Shown in pieces: positions 20,614 to 29,152 of a stretch of DNA of 64,000 nucleotides. Each line of letters begins with the position of its first letter. Positions within the stretch are counted from its first letter, which is position 1. The DNA comes from Porticoccaceae bacterium (GTDB lineage: Bacteria > Pseudomonadota > Gammaproteobacteria > Pseudomonadales > Porticoccaceae), in contig BPKH01000004.1 of the NCBI GenBank assembly GCA_026005035.1, positions 186,001 through 250,000 of the forward strand, in the 5' to 3' direction. A model generated the notes under the pieces. That model was not told the origin of the DNA and searched no databases. It worked only from the letters and a program-made list of their open reading frames with translations. Both the position numbers and the translations under genes were made by a program.

Positions 20614-22086
20614 ATGTCCGGCCTCAATTCCGAGATCCTGATCAACTTCACCGCCGCCGAAACCCGCGTGGCGGTGGTGGAAAACGGCCTGGTGCAAGAG
20701 GTGCTCGTGGAGCGGGCGAACCGCCGAGGGCTGGTGGGCAACATCTACAAGGGCCGGGTGGCGCGGGTCCTGCCGGGGATGCAGGCGGCCTTCGTGGACA
20801 TCGGCCTTTCGCGGTCGGGCTTTCTCCACGTCAGCGATCTGGTGGGCGGCGAGCGGCGGGAGGGCCGCCTGCCCGACATCCGCGAACTGCTCCACGAGGG
20901 GCAAAAAATCGTCGTGCAGGTGATGAAGGACCCCATCGGCAGCAAGGGCGCCCGACTCACCGCCCAGCTCGCCATCTCCTCCCGCTTTTTGGTGCTCATG
21001 CCCCAGGCCAACCACATCGGCGTTTCCCAGCGCATCGAAGACGAGGCGGAGCGGGCGCGGCTCAAGGAGGCGCTCCTCGAGGCGCTGGGGGAGGAGGGGC
21101 AGCGGGCCGGGCGCGGCTACATCCTGCGCACCGCCACCGAGGGGGCGGCGGTGGACGACCTCCGGGGCGACCTGGCGTTCCTCGACGGCCTGTGGCGGAT
21201 GGTGGAGGCGCGCCGGGCGGCGATGACCGACGTCGGCTGCATCTACGAGGACCTGCCCTTGGCGCTGCGGGTGCTGCGCGATATGGTGCGCCCGGGGGTG
21301 GAGCGGATCCGGGTGGACTCCCGCGAGCTCTACGAGCGGATGGTAGAGTTCGCCCAGGCGGTCAATCCCGCCCTCGCCGCCCTCCTCGAGCACTATCCGG
21401 GGGAGCGGCCGATCTTTTACCTGTACAACATCGAGGAGGAGATCGACCGCGCCCTCGCCCGCACCGTGCCGCTGAAGTCGGGTGGCTACCTGGTGATCGA
21501 CCAGACCGAGGCGATGACCACGGTGGACGTCAACACGGGCGCCTACGTCGGCCACCGCAATCTGGAAGAGACCATCTTCAAGACCAATCTCGAGGCCGCC
21601 ACCGCCATCGCCCGCCAATTGCGGCTGCGCAACCTCGGCGGCATCATCATCATCGATTTCATCGACATGGCCGACCCCGAACACCGGCGCCAGGTGCTGC
21701 GCGCCCTGGAAAAGGCCCTCGAGCGGGACCGCGCCAAGACCGCCATCACCGGGGTGTCGGCGCTGGGGCTCGTGGAGATGACCCGCAAGCGCACCAGCGA
21801 AAGCCTCGGCCAGATGCTGTGCGAGCCCTGTCCCACCTGCGGCGGCCGGGGCCTGTTGAAGTCGGCCGAAACCGTCTGCCACGAGATCCTGCGCGAGATC
21901 CAGCGCGAGGCGCGCGCCTTCGAGTGCGAGAAGATCCTGGTATTGGCGGCCCCCCAGGTGGTGGACCGGTTGCTCGACGAGGCGTCTTCGCTCCTCGCCG
22001 ACCTCGAGGAGACCCTGGGACGGCCCATCGAATTGCGCGCCGAGACCCTCTATCCCCAGGAACAATACGACATCATTCCGGTGTAG
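20614..22086 (+). CDS. rng: Ribonuclease G
   Basis: Single-strand-specific endoribonuclease that matures the 5' end of 16S rRNA and turns over some mRNAs. The 490-residue protein has an N-terminal S1 domain (GNIYKGRVARVLPGMQAAFVDIG), the DNase I-like catalytic region with metal-binding Asp residues in TTVDVNTGAYVG and IIIIDFIDM, and the zinc-link CEPCPTCGGRG that joins dimers. No long C-terminal scaffold is present, so it is RNase G rather than RNase E. Confidence 0.97.
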   Translation: MSGLNSEILINFTAAETRVAVVENGLVQEVLVERANRRGLVGNIYKGRVARVLPGMQAAFVDIGLSRSGFLHVSDLVGGERREGRLPDIRELLHEGQKIVVQVMKDPIGSKGARLTAQLAISSRFLVLMPQANHIGVSQRIEDEAERARLKEALLEALGEEGQRAGRGYILRTATEGAAVDDLRGDLAFLDGLWRMVEARRAAMTDVGCIYEDLPLALRVLRDMVRPGVERIRVDSRELYERMVEFAQAVNPALAALLEHYPGERPIFYLYNIEEEIDRALARTVPLKSGGYLVIDQTEAMTTVDVNTGAYVGHRNLEETIFKTNLEAATAIARQLRLRNLGGIIIIDFIDMADPEHRRQVLRALEKALERDRAKTAITGVSALGLVEMTRKRTSESLGQMLCEPCPTCGGRGLLKSAETVCHEILREIQREARAFECEKILVLAAPQVVDRLLDEASSLLADLEETLGRPIELRAETLYPQEQYDIIPV

Positions 22087-22090
22087 GGCG

Positions 22091-25000
22091 GTGGCCGTTC
22101 GGCTCCTGTGGGGACTCCTGCACCGCCTGTGGCTCCTCGCCGCGGCGACAGTGGTGTTCGCCGCGGTGGTGGTGGCGCTGGGCCGCGAATTGCTCCCCTT
22201 GGCTTCCCGCTTCGAACCGCAGTTGTCCGCCTGGCTCTCCGGGCGCCTCGGTGTCGCCGTGACCCTCTCCGGCGTGGCGGGGCGCTGGCGCGGCCTGGAC
22301 CCCTGGCTGGACGTGGCGCACCTGCAACTGGGGCCGGAGGGCGCCCTGGCGCTCGCCGGCGTGTCGGCGCGGCTCGATCTCGCCGGCAGCCTCCGCCACC
22401 GGGCGCCGGTGTGGCGGGCCCTCACCGTCCGCCACCTGGAGCTGCGCCTCGAAGAGAACAGCGAGGGGCGCTGGACCCTGGGGGGACGGCCCTTGGGAGA
22501 GGGAGGCCAGGGCTCGCTGCCGCTCGCCATGTTCACCTCCAGCCGCCTGGTGCGCGTCGAGGAAGCCCAGATTGAGCTTGCCTTCTACACCGGCCGGGTG
22601 ACCACCCTGGACCTTCGCGATCTGGCGGTGGAGAACGAAGGAGAGTTCCACCGCTTGGCGGGGCGGGTGGCATCGAGCAGCGAAGGCGGGGGGGCGGCGG
22701 AGCTCGTCTTCGAGGGGCGGGGAACACCCGACGACCTGGCCCGCTTCACCGGGCGCGGCTACCTGCGGGTGCGGTCGTTCGACCTCTCCTCGGCGTGGCT
22801 TTCCCTGTTCGGCTACCGCCCTCCCGCCGAGCCGGCCAGACTGCCCGAGGTGGAGGGGGGCGACCTGCGCTTCTGGTTCGACCTCGGCCCGGGCGGGACG
22901 GTGGCGGGGCGCGGCCGGCTCGAGGCCGCACGCCTCTCCCTGCCCGCGGGGGGTGCAGAGGAGATCCTGACGGCGCTGCGCGCCGACCTGCACGGGCGTT
23001 TCCAGCCCGGTCGGGGATGGGAGTTGACGGTGGGACCCGTGCGCGCCGCGGCGGCGGGGGAGGAGATCGAGCCCGTGGCCCTGCGCTTCGGCCAAGGGGT
23101 CGGGCGGCGCCGCGGCCATTTTCACTTTGCGGCCAGTCGCCTCGATGCGGCCTGGGCGGCGCGCCTGGCGCTGGCGAGCGGGCTTGTGCCGGAGCGGGCC
23201 GCCGAGGTCCTCACCGCCCTGGCGCCCCGGGGGCGACTCGCTCCGGTGGCGGGGGAGTTGGAGCTGCGGCCGGGGGAGCCTCCCCGCTTTCGCGTGCGCG
23301 CGCAGTTCCGCGACCTGGCCTTGGACAGCTGGCGAAGGACACCGGCCGTGCGGGGGGCGAGCGGATACCTGGAGGTCTCCGAGTCGGGCGGAGCGGTGGT
23401 CTTGGCCGGAAGCCCGGAGGTGGCGCTCCTCTACCCCGGGGTCTACGACCAGTTCATGCCCTACGCCAACCTGACCGGCAAATTGGTTTGGAGATTGGGC
23501 GATGACGGGGTGCTTCGGGTGACCTCCAACCGCCTGCGGATCCAGGGGCCGGAGGGCCGCGGCCGCGCCCTGGTGCACCTGGAATGGCCCCTGCGGGGCG
23601 GTGCGCCGCAGATGATCCTGATGGCGGGACTCGCCGGCACCGACGTGCGCTTTCTGCCCCGCTACCTGCCCCGGGTGCTGCCCGCCGGGTTGCGCCGCTG
23701 GCTGGAGCGCGCCGTCGTGGCGGGGCGCTTGCCCGAGGTGGGCTTCCTGTGGCGGGGTTCACTCAAGCGCGAGGCGTCCCTGGAGCGCACCGTGCAGCTC
23801 TTCGCCCGGGTGGTCGGCGGCGAGGTGGACTACTGGCCGGGGTGGCCGGCGGCCGCCGAGGTGCGCGGGCACTTTGCGGTCTCCGACGGGCGCTTCGACG
23901 GCCACTTTGCGACGGCTCGGCTTGCAGACCTCCCGGTGCGCGGCCTGGCCGTGACCGTCCGCCCCAGTCGGACAGGCCCCCGGTTGCGGGCGCGGGGCGA
24001 GCTGGCCGCCGACCTCGTGCGGGCGCGGGCGCTGTTGGCGGCCACCCCCCTCGCCGCCACCCTCGGGCGGCTGTTGGCCCTGGATGCCAGGGGGCCGGCC
24101 CGCGCGACCGTCGACCTCCTGATCCCCCTGGCAGGCGGCGACCGCCGGGTGCGCCACCGGGTGGATCTGGCGTTTGCCGGGGCCAATCTGGCGGTGCCCG
24201 GCACCCCGGTGGAGATTCGCCGGATCCGCGGATCGCTGACCTGGTCCAGCGACGCAGGGCTCCACTCGTCCTCGCTCGAGGGCAGCCTCTTCGGCGCCCC
24301 CCTGCGGGTGCGCGCCGACAGCGCGGGAGGCATGGCGCGCCTGCGCGGCCGAGGGCGGTTGGAGCCCGAGGCGGTGGCGGCGTGGCTACCTGGTTTGGCC
24401 GACCGGTTCAGCGGCGGTGCGCCTTTGGAAGGGGAGCTCGCCATCCCCCTCAATGGCGGCCCCCTGGCGCTCCATCTCCGTTCCGACCTCCGCGGACTTG
24501 CCGCATCCCTGCCCGATCCCTTTGGCAAGTCTGCGGGGGAAGCCTGGCCCAGCGAGCTTGCGCTCTCCATCGCGCCCGGGACGGTGGCGGCGACCGGCCA
24601 TCTGGGCGATCGGCTGGCGGTGCGGATGCGCTTCGTAGAAGGCCGCCTCGCCGCGGCGCGGTTGCGCCTTCTCGCCGAGCAAGCCGCGGAGCCGCCCGCC
24701 GGTGCCCTCCTGGTGGAGGGGCGGTTGCCCCAATTCCGCTGGCAGGCCTGGGCGCCCATCCTCGCGCGCCTGGGGGAGGGGGGCGCCGGCGGCACTCCCT
24801 GGAAGCTCGACCTCGAGGCCGATTCCGCCCAGGTGGGCGCCTTCTCCCTGGGTGAGACCCACCTCGAGGGCACGGTGGGCAGCGGTGCGGCGCTCGCGCT
24901 CCGCGCCGTGCCCTTGGCGGGGCGGATCCAGTGGGATAGTACCTCGGCGCGGCCGCGAATCGAACTCGACCGACTGGACCTGTCCACCCCGGCGGCGGGG

Positions 25001-25972
25001 GCTGAGGCGGGGCTCGACCCGTTACAGATCCCGGAGTTCGACCTGGCGGTGAAAGCGCTCCGCCTCGACGGGCAACCGGTGGGCGAGGTGCGCTTCGCGA
25101 GCCGCCGGGTGGAAGGGGGAGTCTGCTTCTGCGAACTCCAGGGCGCGCTCTTCGGCGTTCGTCTCGCCCCCCAGCCAGTGGGCGGGGAAGAGGAGGGCGA
25201 GCCCGAGGAAGAGCGGGCGCGCCTTCTGTGGCTTGCCGGCGAGGGGGGACAGCGCAGCCGGTTTACGGGCACGCTGGAGGTGGACGACATCGGCGAACTG
25301 CTCGCCCGGCGGGCGGGGGAGCCCCCCCTCACCAGCCGCAGCGGCGCCCTCTACGCCGACCTCTCCTGGCCCGGTCCTCCCTGGCAGGCGCAACTCCTCG
25401 CCCTCGAAGGCTATCTGGGGCTCGAGCTCGAGGGGGGTTCCTTTCGGGAAACCGCGGGTGGTGCCGCCGACGCCCTGCTCAAACTGGTGGGGCTTGTCAA
25501 TTTCAACACCTGGCTGCGCCGGCTGCGCCTCGATTTTTCCGATTTCTTCTCCGAGGGGTTGAGTTACGATCGGCTCGAGGGCGGCCTCTACTTCCGGGAG
25601 GGGTTGGTCGATTTCGACGAGCCGCTCGCGGTCACCATGCCGAGCGGGCGGTTGCATTTGGCCGGCACGGCGGATCTGCGCTACGAGTGGTTCGAGGGCC
25701 GCCTGGTGGCCACCCTGCCGGTGGGCACCAACCTGCCCTGGTTGGCGGGGCTGGTGGGCGGCCTGCCGGCGGCGCTCGGCGTCTACCTCACCGGCAAGCT
25801 GCTCGAAAAGCAGGTGGACCGCCTGTCGAGCATCGCCTACCGGGTGGAGGGGCCGCTGGATGCCCCGCGGATCCGGGTGGAGCAGATCTTCTCCGACGGC
25901 GCAGCGGGCGATGGGGGCGCGCGCGGGGAGCGACCCAAAGAGGTGAAAGAAGTGGAGGAGCAAACACCTTGA
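22091..25972 (+). CDS. yhdP: YhdP family AsmA-like envelope protein
   Basis: A 1293-residue AsmA-superfamily protein. One N-terminal membrane helix (about 14-32) is followed by a very long beta-rich periplasmic region with the DUF3971 and AsmA C-terminal signatures, for example LSGVAGRWRGLDPWLDVAHLQL near residue 57 and ALYADLSWPGPPWQ, GYLGLELEGGSFRE and PSGRLHLAGTADL late in the protein. E. coli YhdP and its relatives form hydrophobic grooves that carry phospholipids from the inner to the outer membrane. GTG start five bases after rng. Downstream overlap with the nitrilase gene (TTGA). Confidence 0.93.
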   Translation: MAVRLLWGLLHRLWLLAAATVVFAAVVVALGRELLPLASRFEPQLSAWLSGRLGVAVTLSGVAGRWRGLDPWLDVAHLQLGPEGALALAGVSARLDLAGSLRHRAPVWRALTVRHLELRLEENSEGRWTLGGRPLGEGGQGSLPLAMFTSSRLVRVEEAQIELAFYTGRVTTLDLRDLAVENEGEFHRLAGRVASSSEGGGAAELVFEGRGTPDDLARFTGRGYLRVRSFDLSSAWLSLFGYRPPAEPARLPEVEGGDLRFWFDLGPGGTVAGRGRLEAARLSLPAGGAEEILTALRADLHGRFQPGRGWELTVGPVRAAAAGEEIEPVALRFGQGVGRRRGHFHFAASRLDAAWAARLALASGLVPERAAEVLTALAPRGRLAPVAGELELRPGEPPRFRVRAQFRDLALDSWRRTPAVRGASGYLEVSESGGAVVLAGSPEVALLYPGVYDQFMPYANLTGKLVWRLGDDGVLRVTSNRLRIQGPEGRGRALVHLEWPLRGGAPQMILMAGLAGTDVRFLPRYLPRVLPAGLRRWLERAVVAGRLPEVGFLWRGSLKREASLERTVQLFARVVGGEVDYWPGWPAAAEVRGHFAVSDGRFDGHFATARLADLPVRGLAVTVRPSRTGPRLRARGELAADLVRARALLAATPLAATLGRLLALDARGPARATVDLLIPLAGGDRRVRHRVDLAFAGANLAVPGTPVEIRRIRGSLTWSSDAGLHSSSLEGSLFGAPLRVRADSAGGMARLRGRGRLEPEAVAAWLPGLADRFSGGAPLEGELAIPLNGGPLALHLRSDLRGLAASLPDPFGKSAGEAWPSELALSIAPGTVAATGHLGDRLAVRMRFVEGRLAAARLRLLAEQAAEPPAGALLVEGRLPQFRWQAWAPILARLGEGGAGGTPWKLDLEADSAQVGAFSLGETHLEGTVGSGAALALRAVPLAGRIQWDSTSARPRIELDRLDLSTPAAGAEAGLDPLQIPEFDLAVKALRLDGQPVGEVRFASRRVEGGVCFCELQGALFGVRLAPQPVGGEEEGEPEEERARLLWLAGEGGQRSRFTGTLEVDDIGELLARRAGEPPLTSRSGALYADLSWPGPPWQAQLLALEGYLGLELEGGSFRETAGGAADALLKLVGLVNFNTWLRRLRLDFSDFFSEGLSYDRLEGGLYFREGLVDFDEPLAVTMPSGRLHLAGTADLRYEWFEGRLVATLPVGTNLPWLAGLVGGLPAALGVYLTGKLLEKQVDRLSSIAYRVEGPLDAPRIRVEQIFSDGAAGDGGARGERPKEVKEVEEQTP

Positions 25973-26796
25973 GCGGCACTTGGCTCGTGGCGGTGGTTCA
26001 GGTGGCGGGCAACCGCGGCCTGACCGGCAATCTGGAGGCGGCGGCCCATTGGCTCGAGCGGGCGGCGGCGCAGGGCGCCCGCTTGGTGGCGCTGCCGGAA
26101 AATTTCGCCTACCACGGAGAACGGGACCTCGCCCGAGCGGCCGCCGCGGAGCACACTCCCCAGGGCCCGGCGCGCGCCTTTCTGGCGGAGCGGGCGCGGG
26201 CGCTCAAGATCTGGCTTCTGGGGGGGACGGTGCCCATCCCCCCGCGTCCCGGAGACAAGCCCTTCGCCGCCAGCCTCCTGTTCTCGCCCGCCGGGGAGGA
26301 GGTGGCCCGCTACGACAAGATCCACCTCTTCGACGTCGAGCTACCCGAGGGCGGGCGCAGTTACCGGGAGTCGCGGGATTACCGACCGGGGGATGCGCCG
26401 GCGTGGGCCGATTTGCCCGGTTTTCGCCTGGGCCTGTCGGTCTGCTACGATCTGCGCTTTCCCGAGCTCTACCGCAAGTTGAGCCGCGAGGGGGCGACGG
26501 TGCTCGCCGTTCCCTCCGCCTTCACCCTGGCCACCGGCCGCGCCCATTGGATGCTCCTTCTGCGCGCCCGGGCGGTGGAAAACCTCTGTTACGTCCTCGC
26601 GCCCAACCTGGCGGATCGGGACCACCCGCGCCGCCCCACCTGGGGTGAATCGGCCATCGTCGACCCCTGGGGTGAGGTGCTGGCGCGCCTCGACGGCGAA
26701 GAAGGGATGGCCCTGGCGGAGCTCGACTTCGCCCGCCAGGAGGCCTTGCGCCGGGCGTTGCCGGCACTGGAACACCGCCGCCTGTTTCAGTGCTGA
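25969..26796 (+). CDS. Carbon-nitrogen hydrolase, Nit1-type (deaminated glutathione amidase-like)
   Basis: Nitrilase-superfamily amidase, 275 residues. The Glu-Lys-Cys triad is complete: Glu44 in LPENFAY, Lys117 in YDKIHLFD, Cys159 in SVCYDLRFPELYR. Nit1-type enzymes hydrolyse deaminated glutathione as metabolite repair, the likeliest role here. The TTG start overlaps the yhdP TGA and has GGAGGAG eight bases upstream. The rng-yhdP-nit order is conserved in gammaproteobacteria, where tldD often follows; tldD is not here. Confidence 0.92.
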   Translation: MSGTWLVAVVQVAGNRGLTGNLEAAAHWLERAAAQGARLVALPENFAYHGERDLARAAAAEHTPQGPARAFLAERARALKIWLLGGTVPIPPRPGDKPFAASLLFSPAGEEVARYDKIHLFDVELPEGGRSYRESRDYRPGDAPAWADLPGFRLGLSVCYDLRFPELYRKLSREGATVLAVPSAFTLATGRAHWMLLLRARAVENLCYVLAPNLADRDHPRRPTWGESAIVDPWGEVLARLDGEEGMALAELDFARQEALRRALPALEHRRLFQC

Positions 26797-26816
26797 CCGG
26801 ATGGGCGTGCCGATCC

Positions 26817-26913
26817 CGCAGCCCGGATGGAGCGAAGCGGAATCCGGGGAATCCACCGGGCCTTGCGCTGAGATTTCGTGGATTCCGGCGCTTGGCGCCT
26901 CCATCCGGGCTAC
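26817..26913. repeat. Composite inverted repeat, copy 3
   Basis: Unit A (26817-26850, plus) reads GCAGCCCGGATGGAGCG then AGCGGAATCCGGGG. Unit B (about 26878-26913, minus orientation) reads on the minus strand GGTAGCCCGGATGGAGGCG then CCAAGCGCCGGAATCC. Spacer and order match the first A-B pair at 8.2-8.3 kb. It fills the gap between the nitrilase gene and the trpB promoter. Confidence 0.8.
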
Positions 26914-26967
26914 CACCCGGCGAGGTAGGATTCCAAAGGGGCCGGACGCTTCCAGCGCGTGAACCGG

Positions 26968-26996
26968 TTGAGGGGTGAGCGCCCCTCGCGTACCAT
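26968..26996 (+). promoter_or_regulatory. Predicted trpB promoter with an inverted repeat between -35 and -10
   Basis: TTGAGG at 26968-26973 and TACCAT at 26991-26996 are 17 bases apart. Between and partly over the -35 lies a perfect inverted repeat, GAGGGG (26970-26975) and CCCCTC (26982-26987), a plausible repressor site. It does not resemble the E. coli TrpR operator, and I see no leader peptide with Trp codons. Confidence 0.55.
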
Positions 26997-27025
26997 TGGC
27001 CGGCGCAAGCCCACGGCACACCGAC

Positions 27026-28276
27026 ATGTCCCTGTTCGATTTCCCCGACGGCCGCGAAGGCTATTACGGGCCCTACGGCGGCACCTTCCTGCCCGAGATC
27101 CTCTCCAGCACCATCGAAGAGCTGCGGGCCTGTTTCGCCGAGTGCAAGCGCGACCCCGCCTTTTGGCAGGAGTACGTCGAGTTAATGGAGAGCTACTCCG
27201 GCCGGCCGACCCCCATCACCTTCCTGGAAAATCTGTCGAACCACCTGGGGGGGGCGCGCATCTTCGTCAAGCGCGAGGACCTCAACCACACCGGTTCCCA
27301 CAAGATCAACAACGTGATGGGGCAGGGGCTGGTCTGCCGGCGGCTCGGCAAGACCCGGGTGATCGCCGAGACTGGCGCTGGCCAACACGGCTACGCCACC
27401 GCCACCATGGCGGCGCGCTTCGGTTTCCGCTGCCGGATCTACATGGGGGCGGTGGACGTGGCTCGGCAGCGCCCCAACGTCTTTTGGATGGAGCGCTTGG
27501 GCGCCGAGGTGGTGCCGGTCACCGATGGCCAGCAGACCCTCAAGGACGCCATCAACGAGGCGCTGCGGGACTGGGTGACCCACATGGACGACACCCACTA
27601 CGTGCTCGGCACCGCCTGCGGCCCCCACCCCTTCCCGGAGATGGTCAGTTACTTTCAGTCGATCATCGGCCGCGAGGCGCGCACCCAGATGCTGGCCGCC
27701 GTCGGGCGGCTGCCCGATCGGGTCTACGCCTGCGTGGGGGGTGGCTCCAACGCCATCGGCATCTTCCAGGGGTTCCTCGACGACCCCGAGGTGGAGCTCA
27801 TCGCCTGCGAGGCGGGCGGCCGCGGGCCGGGACGGGGCAACCACGCGGCGCGCATCGCCTACGGCGACGCCTCGGTGGGGGTGGCCCAGGGAATGAAGAC
27901 CTTCTTCCTCCAGGACGAGCACGGCAACATGTGGCCCACCCACTCCATCGCCGCCGGCCTCGACTACATCGGCGTCAACCCGATCCTGGTCCACCTGTGG
28001 GAAGAGGGGCGGGTTCGCTTTGACGCCGCCACCGACGACCAGGTTCGCGAGGCGTTGCGCCTGGTGATGCGCACTGAGGGGTTGATTCCCGCCCTGGAGA
28101 GCACCCACGCCTTCGCCGTCGCCATCGCCGAGGCGCCCAAGCTGGGAACCGACGAGGTGATCCTGGTCAACTGCTCGGGGCGGGGCGACAAAGACATCTT
28201 CACCATCGCCGAGGCCCTGGACGACGAGGGCTGGCGGCACTTCATCCGTGACAAGGCGCGATCCTATGGAGCTTGA
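27026..28276 (+). CDS. trpB: Tryptophan synthase beta chain, divergent form
   Basis: PLP enzyme joining indole and serine. The 416-residue protein has YGPYGGTFLPEIL, the PLP lysine Lys93 in NHTGSHKINN, AETGAGQHGYATAT, the phosphate-binding CVGGGSNAIG and the late SGRGDKDIFT. It departs from typical TrpB in places: ACEAGGRGPGRGNHAARIA replaces the usual effector-domain stretch, and DYIGVNPILVHLW replaces the common GVGPEHAYL-type segment. ATG chosen because MSLFDFPDGREGYYG matches the family start. It overlaps trpA by 11 bases. trpF is absent here, so this may be a second or specialised copy. Confidence 0.86.
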   Translation: MSLFDFPDGREGYYGPYGGTFLPEILSSTIEELRACFAECKRDPAFWQEYVELMESYSGRPTPITFLENLSNHLGGARIFVKREDLNHTGSHKINNVMGQGLVCRRLGKTRVIAETGAGQHGYATATMAARFGFRCRIYMGAVDVARQRPNVFWMERLGAEVVPVTDGQQTLKDAINEALRDWVTHMDDTHYVLGTACGPHPFPEMVSYFQSIIGREARTQMLAAVGRLPDRVYACVGGGSNAIGIFQGFLDDPEVELIACEAGGRGPGRGNHAARIAYGDASVGVAQGMKTFFLQDEHGNMWPTHSIAAGLDYIGVNPILVHLWEEGRVRFDAATDDQVREALRLVMRTEGLIPALESTHAFAVAIAEAPKLGTDEVILVNCSGRGDKDIFTIAEALDDEGWRHFIRDKARSYGA

Positions 28277-29048
28277 GCGCTACCTGCGCAGGCGCCGCGA
28301 GCAAAAGGAGTTGCTCGTCATGGGCCACCTGGTGTGCGGCTACCCCTCCCTGGAGGACAACTGGCGGGCGCTCGAGGTGATGGCCGAGTTCGACGTCGAC
28401 CTGGTGGAGCTCCAGTTCCCCTTTTCCGAGCCCAACGCCGACGGGCCGCGCTTCGTGCGCGCCAACGAGCTGGCCCTCGCCCGCGGCACCACGCCCGCCC
28501 ACTGCTTCGATCTCATGGCCCGCGCAGCGGCCCGCTTTCCCTTCCGCCTGCTGATGATGGGCTACTACAACACGGTGTTCCGCATGGGGGAGGAGACCTT
28601 CCTGCGGCGCCTGAAGGCGGCCGGAGGCGTGGGGTACATTCTGCCGGACCTGCCCCTGGAAGAGGCCGGACCCCTGCACCGGCGCTCGGATGAACTGGGG
28701 CTCGCGCCCATCGTGCTGATGACCCCCACCACCCGCCCCGAACGGCTCGCGGCCCTCGGCCGGGCGGCCCGAGGTATGGTCTACGCGGTGGCGCGGCGGG
28801 GTGTGACCGGCGCCAAGACCGAGATGGGCGCCGAGCTGGACCGGTTTCTTGCCCGCTGCCGGGCAGTCACCTCCCTGCCCATCGGCGTGGGGTTCGGGGT
28901 CGCCGCCCGGGAAGACCTCGACTTCCTGCGCGGGCGCGCGGATCTCGCCATCATCGGCACCGCCGCGCTGGCCGCCTGGGAGGAGGGCGGGGCCGAGGGG
29001 CTCGAGCGCTTTTTCGCCTCCCTGGGCCTGGCGGGTAAAGCCGCGTAA
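28266..29048 (+). CDS. trpA: Tryptophan synthase alpha chain, divergent form
   Basis: Should cleave indole-3-glycerol phosphate to indole and hand it to TrpB. The 260-residue TIM barrel keeps the catalytic Glu in LVELQFPFSEP and Asp in NADGPRF, and the loop GVTGAKTEMG and phosphate-binding IGVGFGV. The usual N-terminal FIPFVTAGDP is replaced by LVMGHLVCGYPS, ELG(V/I)PFSDP is changed to ELQFPFSEP, and YYVSRAGVTG becomes YAVARRGVTG. Both subunits are divergent and adjacent, which suggests a co-evolved pair. CCGCG-TAAA-CGCGG over the stop is a small hairpin with few Ts. Confidence 0.82.
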   Translation: MELERYLRRRREQKELLVMGHLVCGYPSLEDNWRALEVMAEFDVDLVELQFPFSEPNADGPRFVRANELALARGTTPAHCFDLMARAAARFPFRLLMMGYYNTVFRMGEETFLRRLKAAGGVGYILPDLPLEEAGPLHRRSDELGLAPIVLMTPTTRPERLAALGRAARGMVYAVARRGVTGAKTEMGAELDRFLARCRAVTSLPIGVGFGVAAREDLDFLRGRADLAIIGTAALAAWEEGGAEGLERFFASLGLAGKAA

Positions 29049-29054
29049 ACGCGG

Positions 29055-29084
29055 TTGTCCGCCACAACCCAGGGCGGCTACCAT
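29055..29084 (+). promoter_or_regulatory. Predicted promoter of the RND adaptor-pump genes
   Basis: TTGTCC at 29055-29060 and TACCAT at 29079-29084 with an 18-base spacer. The -10 is preceded by CGGC exactly as in the tpiA promoter. The start site would lie near 29091, leaving about 60 bases of leader. Confidence 0.5.
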
Positions 29085-29152
29085 CAAGGCCCCCATGCGA
29101 CTTGGCCGATTCCGCGCCCGCGCGGCGCACTGAGCACAGGGACAGCGCCCCC

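Noticed and set aside
29041-29057. Terminator after trpA (CCGCG-TAAA-CGCGG)
   Set aside because: Five-bp stem followed only by TTGT, and it overlaps the next -35 element; too weak to call.
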